NCBI GenBank assembly: GCA_945787465.1
Contig: CALZIZ010000021.1
Span: 1-43,754 of the forward strand
Direction: 5' to 3'
DNA length: 43,754 bases
Origin: an uncultured Desulfuromonadales bacterium
Lineage (GTDB): Bacteria; Desulfobacterota; Desulfuromonadia; Desulfuromonadales; Trichloromonadaceae
The notes under the pieces are model-generated. The model was not told where the DNA came from. It saw only the letters and a list, made by a program, of their open reading frames with translations, and ran no database searches. Shown here piece after piece: positions 1-6,699 of this stretch; the first letter of the stretch is position 1; every line of letters begins with the position of its first letter. The translations under genes were made by a program, and so were the position numbers.

Positions 1-668
1 ATGGGGCGCTTGCTGGCCCACTGCAGGGCCTGCTCGACGGGAAGGCCACCTTCCATGAGCTGCTTCTGGGGCTCGGTTTTCAGCACCCCACGGGGGAAAT
101 CGGCTGGAATCCGACACCCGGCAAAGCCCTCGTAGAGTGCTTCAAGGGTGGATTTATGGTGCTCTTCGGCTTCGGTCAACTCGCGAAACAGGCTGGCAGC
201 CTCGCGGTCCTGAACCATGTCGGAGATGCCCTCATAGAAGGCTCGTGCCCCCTCTTCAAGCAACCAAGCCAGGGCAACGTGCTCCTCGGCGGTTTCGGCC
301 AGGGAAAAGTAGTCCAGGTCAGGTTCGGGTGTTCCGGTGGCCACCAGCCCCTGCCAGGCATGGATTCCCCCGCCCATGTTGTAGACCTCGGTGAACCCGG
401 CGTTGCCAAGCACTGAGGCCGCGGCGCGACTGCGCACCCCTGAGGCGCAATAGACAATGGTCGGCTTATTTGCCTTGAGTTCGCCGAGGCGTTTCTCAAG
501 TTCGGCCATGGGCATCAGAACAGCTCCGGGCAGATGAGCCTCCTCGTATTCCTTGGGCTGTCGTACGTCCAGCAGAGTAAAATCCTCGGGATGGTGACGA
601 TCGAGATATTCGCCTACCTTATCGACCGTCCAGGTGGAAACCGGTTTAAAAAAGTCGAGAATCGCCAT
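1..668 (-). CDS. Rhodanese domain fused to ferritin-like (rubrerythrin-type) domain, C-terminus outside window
   Basis: The minus-strand frame is open from ATG at 668 to the window edge, giving at least 222 residues. Residues 10-112 form a rhodanese domain with the active-site loop CASGVRS, whose catalytic Cys is residue 74 and which would carry a persulfide. Residues about 122 onward look like a diiron ferritin/rubrerythrin helical bundle: E139 lies in an EEGARAFYE helix, and E168-x-x-H171 is the usual ExxH ligand pair. The fusion suggests sulfur transfer or peroxide/oxygen detoxification in an anaerobe; that role is inferred. The gene lies 46 bp downstream of the flavoprotein gene on the same strand and is probably co-transcribed with it. 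The gap between them carries a CCCTATTC microrepeat. No strong Shine-Dalgarno sequence is visible. The stop codon is not in the window. Confidence 0.85.
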   Translation of the reverse strand, partial: MAILDFFKPVSTWTVDKVGEYLDRHHPEDFTLLDVRQPKEYEEAHLPGAVLMPMAELEKRLGELKANKPTIVYCASGVRSRAAASVLGNAGFTEVYNMGGGIHAWQGLVATGTPEPDLDYFSLAETAEEHVALAWLLEEGARAFYEGISDMVQDREAASLFRELTEAEEHHKSTLEALYEGFAGCRIPADFPRGVLKTEPQKQLMEGGLPVEQALQWASKRP

Positions 669-676
669 AACGCCCT

Positions 677-702
677 ACCCCCTATTCCCTATTCCCCCAG
701 TT
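677..702. repeat. CCCTATTC microrepeat between two minus-strand genes
   Basis: A pyrimidine-rich imperfect tandem repeat built on CCCTATTC fills the short gap between the flavoprotein and rhodanese-ferritin genes. It resembles in style the other short-unit spacers at 15.15 kb and 18.73 kb. It lies directly upstream of the rhodanese gene start and may take the place of its ribosome-binding region. Confidence 0.5.
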
Positions 703-714
703 TGCAACTACGGG

Positions 715-1833
715 TCAAGCTCGTTCTCCGAAACGCTGAAATTCCATCATGAAATGGCGATCAATCCAATCCTTGAGCCAGAACGCCCAGCGACCGTCAC
801 TGGTAAATAGTCCCTTGTTGAGAATGCCCCGACCATCCCCCAGGTTAAGGATCAGCAGATAGCCCCGTTGGGGTCTGAACCTCTGAAGGGGTTCCCCTTC
901 CAGAGCTGCCATCAGGTTGTGATGAAGAACCGGATTCTGCCGGACCGCGTAGACCCCGACCTTGGGCAGGGGACGGTCGCGAAAACAGATACAGTCTCCT
1001 CCGCCGAAAATCTCAGGGAAGTCGACACTCTGCAGCTGTGAGTTGACCAGAAGGCCGCCATCTTCGCCGACGGCAAGCCCCGAGGCGCCAAAGATAGGCG
1101 AAGGCTCAACCCCGGCAGCCACAAGGGTGTAATCGCTCTGCAATTGCCCGCCTGAAGCGAGCGCAACCGACCCGTCTCTGACCCCATGGACCCGCTCGTG
1201 CTCCAGCACCCGAATGCCTCGCCCCTCAAGGGAAGCCAGGGCCAGCCGGCTCACCCGACCAGGAAACCCGGGCAATAACCGATGGCCGCTGACAAGGGTA
1301 ATCTCCGCCCGCCCCCCGGCCTCCTGCAGCAGGCGCCAGAGGTTACCCGCCAGCTCCACGCCGGCGGGTCCGCCCCCGATGACCACAAGCCGCAGGGCCC
1401 GGTCGCCGAGTTCAGCAAGCAGTGCATGGCGCAATTCAAGCAGGTTCTCGATCGGCTTGACCGCGACCGCCGCCTTAAAAGCGGCCCCGACCCGTTGCAG
1501 AGGGACCCCGCTTCCGGTATTAAAGGAAACCACATCATAAGACAGGGACGCGCCGTTTTCCAGCTCCAGACGCCGATTGTCCGCATCGACCCGGACAATG
1601 CGTCCCTGGATAAATTCGGCGCCGCCGTTCAGGGCCATCTGCCGCACATTGAAGCGCACCTGCTCCGGCCTGTAGGTCCCGGCAAGCAAGCCGGGCCCCA
1701 TCCCCGAATAGTAATGAAATTCGGAGGGACTGACCAGGGTCACCCGGTGCCCCCTGCTGGTGAAATCGGAGAGCTGCGTCAGGGTCGTCATGTGGGCATG
1801 CCCACCGCCTGCAAGGACCAGCTGTTTGGCCAT
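715..1833 (-). CDS. NDH-2-like FAD/NAD(P) pyridine nucleotide-disulfide oxidoreductase
   Basis: This is a 372-residue flavoprotein of the single-subunit NADH dehydrogenase / sulfide:quinone reductase fold. The N-terminal FAD-binding glycine motif reads LAGGGHAHM, the variant I associate with the domain found N-terminal to SelD in some selenophosphate synthetases. The second nucleotide-binding motif, VVIGGGPAGVELA, lies near residues 150-162, and the conserved acidic FAD-ribityl motif GGGDCI is near residue 275. There is no SelD domain here. The ATG at 1833 is preferred over a TTG start 63 bp upstream because it places the FAD motif at the very N-terminus. The likely role is oxidising NAD(P)H or a sulfur compound with a membrane quinone; the substrate is not known. 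The rhodanese-ferritin gene follows on the same strand. Confidence 0.85.
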   Translation of the reverse strand: MAKQLVLAGGGHAHMTTLTQLSDFTSRGHRVTLVSPSEFHYYSGMGPGLLAGTYRPEQVRFNVRQMALNGGAEFIQGRIVRVDADNRRLELENGASLSYDVVSFNTGSGVPLQRVGAAFKAAVAVKPIENLLELRHALLAELGDRALRLVVIGGGPAGVELAGNLWRLLQEAGGRAEITLVSGHRLLPGFPGRVSRLALASLEGRGIRVLEHERVHGVRDGSVALASGGQLQSDYTLVAAGVEPSPIFGASGLAVGEDGGLLVNSQLQSVDFPEIFGGGDCICFRDRPLPKVGVYAVRQNPVLHHNLMAALEGEPLQRFRPQRGYLLILNLGDGRGILNKGLFTSDGRWAFWLKDWIDRHFMMEFQRFGERA

Positions 1834-2055
1834 AAGGTATCCGCGTTTATCTGTCAGGGCAAAGCGCTGGTGTCCTTGCCGCAACACTTTCAGCAAAGAA
1901 CCGGGCTTTTGGATATCTGCGATGCTGGAATCCCGACAAGAGCACCCGTGGCTGACAATTGGTGCTTAATCTCAGGGCTTACTAATAAGCTTACCACCAA
2001 ACAGAAGGGGCTTCCCACAGAAAAACATTTCAACAATTACAAAAACTTGCATAAA

Positions 2056-2085
2056 AAAGGCCCGTTCAGATCTGAACGGGCCTTT
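2056..2085 (-). terminator. Rho-independent terminator after SH3-domain gene
   Basis: A perfect 30-bp palindrome (arms AAAGGCCCGTTCAGA and its complement) is followed on the minus strand by a T run at 2058-2053. It sits 24 bp past the stop codon of the SH3-domain gene. Confidence 0.92.
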
Positions 2086-2109
2086 GTGGATTCGGAATGT
2101 AGCAGCAGC

Positions 2110-2811
2110 CTAAAATCCACTGCGTTTTTTCTTACGAGAGAGTTTGCCGGCAACCCAGCCAACGAAAAGCACCCCGCCACCAGCCAGAAACCACTGAATC
2201 ATCCCGGTGCGTAACAGTTTTTCATTCTCCTCGCGCAGCTGCAATACTTCAGCCGTGATCTTGGTATTTTCGTCCTGGAGGCTGTCCCGTTCGTCGGAGA
2301 GTTGCAGAACGCTCTCGGATTTTATCTTAAGGTCCTCGTACTGGCGCTTGATGGACTGAAGTTCTTTTTCGGTCTGGGCCAGTCCGGACTTGAGTGCCCC
2401 GGCCTCCTCCTTGACCACCTGCACCTCCGAAGCCGCACTCTGGCGGGTTCCTTCAAGCTGAGAGGCGAGCTGGGCACGTTTTTTTTCCATTTGCGCCAGC
2501 TGGTCCTCGAGGCGGGCTTTGTCCTTTTCCAGCCTGGCAATGACCGTAGCCTTGGGGGTTTCCTTGGTCATGAGAATATAACCTTCATCACCCGCGCGGG
2601 TGCGCCCCTTGAGATACTGGCCATCCTCTTCGAGGATCTCCACGGGTGTTCCGGTTTTGAGGGTGCGGAGAATTTTATACTGATTGCCCTTTCCCTGGCG
2701 CAGGGTGATAACCAACTCGTCGGAAACATAGCGCGTCTCTGCAGCCGCCGAGCAAGCGGTAAAAACAATCAGGATCAATAGAATGCCGGTGAGAGCCCCC
2801 GGATTTTTCAT
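2110..2811 (-). CDS. SH3-domain, coiled-coil envelope protein (YgiM / TIGR04211-like)
   Basis: This 233-residue protein has an N-terminal signal sequence (residues 1-24, ending near ACSAAAE) and a bacterial SH3 domain at about 26-85 with the typical LRQGKGNQYKILRTL and GYI segments. A long charged coiled coil spans residues 90-200. The C-terminal membrane helix (IQWFLAGGGVLFVGWVAG) is followed by a basic tail. This is the layout of the YgiM family of inner-membrane-anchored periplasmic proteins. The SH3 domain is expected to sit in the periplasm, perhaps binding peptidoglycan; that role is inferred from the fold. The gene ends at a strong terminator. The ATG at 2811 follows an AGGAGA-type site. 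Confidence 0.85.
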   Translation of the reverse strand: MKNPGALTGILLILIVFTACSAAAETRYVSDELVITLRQGKGNQYKILRTLKTGTPVEILEEDGQYLKGRTRAGDEGYILMTKETPKATVIARLEKDKARLEDQLAQMEKKRAQLASQLEGTRQSAASEVQVVKEEAGALKSGLAQTEKELQSIKRQYEDLKIKSESVLQLSDERDSLQDENTKITAEVLQLREENEKLLRTGMIQWFLAGGGVLFVGWVAGKLSRKKKRSGF

Positions 2812-2957
2812 TTTTCAATATTCTCCTAAACGGTGGATGACTTTTTTCCCAAAGTAACAGCGCTGCCGAATGATAACCCCTGTTTCATGGCAAACGCAAG
2901 TCATTATCGATAGTTTCGATCCAGAATCTGGATAAAGCAAAATTTCTGTTTTGTTGC

Positions 2958-3050
2958 TCAACCGTTGGTCAATTGCCCGGCCAGAGCGATCAAAGCCATG
3001 GCCAGCCCGCCAGCAAGAATAACCAGGGTGCGGATGACGCCTCCGTTCAT
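2958..3050 (-). CDS. Small 30-residue single-span membrane peptide
   Basis: A 31-codon frame runs from ATG at 3050 to TGA at 2958-2960. A very good Shine-Dalgarno sequence, AAGGAG, lies 6 nt before the ATG. The peptide starts MNGGVIRT, is almost wholly hydrophobic from residue 8 to 26 (rich in Leu, Ala, Ile and Gly, with small-residue packing motifs), and ends in a polar tail. It should form one membrane helix. I do not recognise a family. It lies downstream of the structured-RNA candidate and upstream of the SH3-domain gene, all on the minus strand. The ribosome-binding site and composition argue for translation, but a frame this short could arise by chance. Confidence 0.5.
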   Translation of the reverse strand: MNGGVIRTLVILAGGLAMALIALAGQLTNG

Positions 3051-3138
3051 GCAAAACTCCTTAGACGACATAGTTGGGTATGAAAAAAATATTTATCAGA
3101 CTGCTCAAGAGCAAAAGATCCCAAAATGTCTGTTTTGC

Positions 3139-3306
3139 GCGACAGAATACTGCCCTCAAACCAAACAACCCACCCCGAAGGCCGCACCAAGCTGTCGCAA
3201 AAAAAAGACAGGGCAATCGTCTCCCGACTCCTTGCATCCCCTGGGGGGGGACAACTGCCGGTCTCTGGGCAGAGCTTATCGACCAGTGCAACGACCCAGC
3301 CCTGTC
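3139..3306 (-). ncRNA. Candidate structured small RNA or leader, two closed domains
   Basis: Read on the minus strand, an 8-nt arm GACAGGGC (3306-3299) pairs perfectly with GCCCTGTC (3214-3207), which is followed at once by eight T (3206-3199). Inside lie a GUCGUUGCA / UGCA..ACGAU helix, a CUGGU..ACCGG hairpin capped by CUCU-GCCC-AGAG, and a UCCCC-CCCA-GGGGA hairpin with a C-rich loop. Directly after the T run a second domain is closed by GCGACAG (3198-3192) and CTGTCGC (3145-3139). A promoter-like sequence precedes the first domain. I tested it by eye against SRP RNA, 6S RNA, tRNA-Sec and c-di-GMP riboswitches and saw no match. It could be a roughly 100-nt small RNA ending at 3199 or a longer leader for the 30-residue peptide. 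Confidence 0.5.
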
Positions 3307-3308
3307 GC

Positions 3309-3337
3309 AATCTACCGACAGGGCCTGTTTTAGTCAA
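3309..3337 (-). promoter_or_regulatory. Sigma-70-type promoter for the RNA candidate
   Basis: On the minus strand TTGACT (3337-3332) is followed after 17 bp by TAGATT (3314-3309). Transcription would begin near 3302, inside the closing stem of the structured RNA. The hairpin GCCCTGTCG / CGACAGGGC at 3299-3324 also spans this site and may act as the end of glrR transcription, though no T run follows it on the minus strand. Confidence 0.5.
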
Positions 3338-3346
3338 GAAAAAACG

Positions 3347-4594
3347 CTATGATTTGAACATGGTCGGCACGATGTGGTGGCGTTGCAACAGTTTGTAAAA
3401 GTCTGTTCGGTTGCGTTTGGCGAGCCGGGCCGCCTGGCTGACATTGCCTTTAGTAATCTGCAGCAGCCGCACCAGGTACTCCTGCTCGAATTTGCGCCGG
3501 GCCTCGGCAAAAGATGGAATTTTTTCGGGGGTTTCCCGGATGGCGTTGTTCAGAAGGTCGGCTGAAATCACCGGGGTGGTGGCCAGGGCGACGGCCTGTT
3601 CGACGACGTTCAACAATTGGCGGACATTGCCGGGCCAGGGAGCGGCAAGCAGCACCTCCATGGCATCAGGAGCAAAGTTGTTGATTTTCTTGCGATTTTC
3701 TTGAGTCAGCTTTTTCAGAAAATAGTTGGCCAGCAAGGGGATGTCCTCCCGACGCTGCATCAGACTGGGGATGCCCAGAGAGACCACGTTAAGGCGATAG
3801 TAGAGGTCCTCGCGAAAATTTCCTTCGGTGATCTCATTTTCGAGGTCGCGGTGGGTGGCCGAAACAATGCGCACATCGACCGGAATCGGCCGGGTCGCGC
3901 CGACCGGGCGGACCTGCCTCTCCTGCAGAACCCGTAACAGCTTGACCTGCAAAGGCAGGGGCATATCGCCGATTTCGTCGAGGAACAGGGTGCCGCCGTG
4001 GGCCGCCACAAAGGGGTGTTCGGCCCTTGAACTGACCCGATGAATGGCCTGGGCCAGCATCTCCTTACCGGTGCCGCTTTCACCGCGAATCAGGATGCTC
4101 GAACCGCTCTCGGCAGCCAGCTTGGCCTTGCTCAGCAGATCCTCCATGACCGGGCTCTGGGTGATGAGATCACGACGCCAGGCTGCGGCGGCATCTTCGG
4201 GGCCCTCGCCCAGGCCACCGCCGGAGACGCTGAGGGCGTTTTCAATTTCGAGCACCAGGTCGCGCCCGTTGACCGGCTTGGTCAGAAAAGAAAAGACTCC
4301 CCGTTTGGTCGCCTCAACAGCCTCGGCGATGGAGCCGTGGGCGGTCAGGATGATCACCGGCACCGAGGAGTTGACCTCGCGGATGGCATCAAACAGGGCC
4401 ATCCCGTCCATCCCTTCCATGCGCAGATCGGAGATAACCAGGTGGGGGCGATAGATTGAAAGCTGGGCCAGGGCCCGCTCGCCGCTTTCGGCATTGCTTA
4501 CCTCGAAGCCGGCGCCGGTCAGGCGCATCGAGAGCAGGCGCAGTAGATCGGGATCGTCATCAACCAGGAGTATACGGTACTTCGCTTCGGACAT
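3347..4594 (-). CDS. glrR: GlrR/QseF-type NtrC-family response regulator lacking the GAFTGA loop
   Basis: The 415-residue protein has a receiver domain (1-120, phosphoacceptor D56 in the VISDLRM segment, K106 in FLTKP), an AAA+ domain with Walker A GESGTGKE (171-178) and Walker [10 protein letters not shown], and a C-terminal Fis-type helix-turn-helix (KGNVSQAARLAKRNRTDFYKLL). It is close to E. coli GlrR throughout. However, PFVA at 194-197 runs straight into AHGGT at 198-202. About 36 residues are absent there, namely the segment with NCGALPE, ESELFGH and the GAFTGA loop that contacts sigma-54. The frame is kept. Known NtrC-family activators need this loop to remodel sigma-54 holoenzyme, so the protein should bind DNA and receive phosphate but not activate in the usual way. 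It lies 9 bp after the QseG-like gene. Confidence 0.92.
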   Translation of the reverse strand: MSEAKYRILLVDDDPDLLRLLSMRLTGAGFEVSNAESGERALAQLSIYRPHLVISDLRMEGMDGMALFDAIREVNSSVPVIILTAHGSIAEAVEATKRGVFSFLTKPVNGRDLVLEIENALSVSGGGLGEGPEDAAAAWRRDLITQSPVMEDLLSKAKLAAESGSSILIRGESGTGKEMLAQAIHRVSSRAEHPFVAAHGGTLFLDEIGDMPLPLQVKLLRVLQERQVRPVGATRPIPVDVRIVSATHRDLENEITEGNFREDLYYRLNVVSLGIPSLMQRREDIPLLANYFLKKLTQENRKKINNFAPDAMEVLLAAPWPGNVRQLLNVVEQAVALATTPVISADLLNNAIRETPEKIPSFAEARRKFEQEYLVRLLQITKGNVSQAARLAKRNRTDFYKLLQRHHIVPTMFKS

Positions 4595-4603
4595 GCTTTG
4601 TTC

Positions 4604-5227
4604 TCACTTTGCAGGGAGCGTTTGCTTCTCTCGCTCGCTAAGGATTTTTTCGATATCCTTGAGCTCTTTCAACTGGCGTGCCAAAGTTTCGGCTTTGGTC
4701 CGCTCATCAGCCAACTTCCGCTCCAACCCCTGCTGCTGTTCGGCCAGCAGGGTGAACAGCACCTGCAGACCTCTTAAACCATCCTCAAGCTGTTTATCCT
4801 TCGGAGTCTCTTTTAACAGTTTTACCACCAGCGCCGGATCGGAAAAGGGCCGGTTCGGCAACAGGGCAATACTTGCGAGGCGAAAACGGTCATAAAAACT
4901 GCCGCTTTTTTTATAATCGACCTTGACCCGTTCAAACTCCTGAGTCTGCCTGGCCTCCGAAAGTCCCTGAAAATGCTTGAGGTAACCAAGCACAACTTCA
5001 GCCTGGCCGGCGCTTGAGGAATAGGATTCGACATAGACCACCTCTTTTTCGGCGGCCTCTTTCTCCTGCTTGCCCTCGGTCTGCTGCGATTCGGTCTGAG
5101 TCACTGAGGGCGCAGGTTTCAGCCCTGTCTTCTCCAGCCAGGGCTCTAACGAGGCGCAGCCCTGAAGAGTCACCCCGAGCATCACCAGTCCTGCAACCGG
5201 CCATACCCTCCACTTATAAAATATCAT
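4604..5227 (-). CDS. QseG-like outer-membrane lipoprotein of the GlrK-GlrR system
   Basis: The 207-residue protein has a short signal sequence ending in the lipobox LQGC (Cys24), followed by a Gln/Glu/Lys-rich linker and a helical body. The C-terminal region (about 150-207) is a charged helix with a LERKLADERTKAETLARQL-type coiled coil. Its place between a GlrK-type kinase and a GlrR-type regulator, and its size, match QseG of enterobacteria, a lipoprotein that controls the kinase. Sequence similarity by eye is limited, so the name rests mainly on gene order and architecture. The ATG overlaps the stop codon of the kinase gene (ATGA), implying translational coupling. Confidence 0.75.
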   Translation of the reverse strand: MIFYKWRVWPVAGLVMLGVTLQGCASLEPWLEKTGLKPAPSVTQTESQQTEGKQEKEAAEKEVVYVESYSSSAGQAEVVLGYLKHFQGLSEARQTQEFERVKVDYKKSGSFYDRFRLASIALLPNRPFSDPALVVKLLKETPKDKQLEDGLRGLQVLFTLLAEQQQGLERKLADERTKAETLARQLKELKDIEKILSEREKQTLPAK

Positions 5228-6681
5228 GAGACGTCCTTCTCTTGTTCAGGTTCCTGCAAAGGCAAGGTCACGCGAAAATGTGCACCGGCCTCTGGATCGG
5301 CCACCAGGCCGATCTGTCCGCTGTGAGCCTGAACGAATTCGCGCACAATGGAAAGCCCGAGCCCGGTTCCCTTGATGTGTCCGGGAGAGGGGGCGAATTG
5401 CCCCTGGTAAAAGGGCTCGAAGACCTTATCGTGTTCATCCTCGGGGATCCCCGGCCCGGTATCGGAGACATCGAGCACCGCCAAGCCTTGGTCCTCGCGG
5501 ACCCAGACTCTGACGGTTCCGCCCAGGGGGGTATATTTTATGGCATTGGAAACGAGATTGTCGACCATTGTCTTCAGCCTCTCCCGATCCCCCCATAGGG
5601 TGGTCGGCTCGAGCATGGTATCGAGGACAAGATTTTTTTTCAAGACCATCAGCTTATAGTCGGCGATCACCTCTTCAACCAGTTGCTCGAGGGGCACTTC
5701 GGAGCCATGCAGAGGCAAGACCTTTGCCTGGGCCTTGCTGAACCCAAGCAGGTTCTCGATCAGCTTCTGCAGCTGGATGCTGCTCTTGCACAGAATTCCC
5801 GAAATTTCGCGCTGCTGATGGTTCAGGGGACCGACAACCTGGTCGGAGAGGAGTTCGGCCCCTTCGCGGATCGAAGCCAGGGGGGTCTTGAGTTCGTGGG
5901 AGACTTCGGCCACGAACTTGCTTTTGGCCCGCTCCAGCTCGGCAAGCTGTCGGCGCAGCCAGTCCAGGCGCTGACCGAGAAACTCGAGGTCCTTGGCACC
6001 CCCCACTTTGGCCGGGGTTTCAAAATCTCCCTCGCCGAGACGATGAATGACCTTGTCGATCTGATTAATCGGTCTATGAATCAGATGGGTGAACAGGCCG
6101 ACGAACATGACACTGAAAGGAATCAGCGCCAGGGATTGCCAGATCAGGTCCTGCTGAGCCTTTGCCGTGGCTTTCTGCATGGCGTCGACTTCTTTGACGA
6201 TCAGCTGGTTGTTCTCCGAGTGGGCCCGCTGGGCTCCCTTGTGCAGCTGCCCGAAGCGCTCCAGGGCCTGCTGCCAGGCCTCGCCGCCGCGGGGGTTGGT
6301 GCGCAGCACCTCGAAGATCTCGGCCTCCTCCCGCTGCAGGTCGGCGAGACGCTCGAGCTGCTCCGCCTCCAGCGGCAAACCGAGCAACTGGCTGAGATTG
6401 CCGGAGATTTCCCGGTGTTTTTCAATCGCCTCGCCGAGCAGGTGTTCATCGCCCAGGACATCGTACTGACGGACCCGGCGTTCCAGGTCAAGAATGCTGT
6501 CGACCAGAATCCTGCTGAGCTGGGTCGCTCCCACCGACCGGTAGACCACTTCGGCGCTCTGATTGGCAAGCCGCCCCATGGACCGCTCGGCATTGACCAA
6601 GGCCACTATCAACGGCAGCGACACAAAGAGAAAACCGAGCAGCACCAGCAGCAAAAACGAACGTGGACGGTAGAATCGCAT
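5224..6681 (-). CDS. glrK: GlrK/QseE-type sensor histidine kinase
   Basis: The 485-residue membrane kinase has an N-terminal membrane segment (10-30), a mostly helical periplasmic sensor region (31-180) and a second membrane segment (181-201). A HAMP linker (202-250) and a HisKA domain follow, with VSHELKTPL (phosphorylated His262). The HATPase domain shows DNLVSNAIKYTP, DTGPGIP, FEPFYQG and GTGLGLS. Size and layout match GlrK (QseE/YfhK), which phosphorylates GlrR. AGAGG lies about 10 nt before the ATG at 6681. The gene follows the radical SAM gene by 18 bp, so all four genes (radical SAM, kinase, lipoprotein, regulator) may form one transcript. All catalytic motifs are intact, unlike in the partner regulator. 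Confidence 0.9.
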   Translation of the reverse strand: MRFYRPRSFLLLVLLGFLFVSLPLIVALVNAERSMGRLANQSAEVVYRSVGATQLSRILVDSILDLERRVRQYDVLGDEHLLGEAIEKHREISGNLSQLLGLPLEAEQLERLADLQREEAEIFEVLRTNPRGGEAWQQALERFGQLHKGAQRAHSENNQLIVKEVDAMQKATAKAQQDLIWQSLALIPFSVMFVGLFTHLIHRPINQIDKVIHRLGEGDFETPAKVGGAKDLEFLGQRLDWLRRQLAELERAKSKFVAEVSHELKTPLASIREGAELLSDQVVGPLNHQQREISGILCKSSIQLQKLIENLLGFSKAQAKVLPLHGSEVPLEQLVEEVIADYKLMVLKKNLVLDTMLEPTTLWGDRERLKTMVDNLVSNAIKYTPLGGTVRVWVREDQGLAVLDVSDTGPGIPEDEHDKVFEPFYQGQFAPSPGHIKGTGLGLSIVREFVQAHSGQIGLVADPEAGAHFRVTLPLQEPEQEKDVS

Positions 6682-6699
6682 GATTTTTACCCTCTGGTT

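Noticed and set aside
3207-3306. SRP RNA, 6S RNA, tRNA-Sec or c-di-GMP riboswitch at the structured-RNA locus
   Set aside because: The closing stem and T run invite these calls, but the GGAAGG core of SRP RNA, the GTTCGA loop of tRNA and the GEMM core are all missing.
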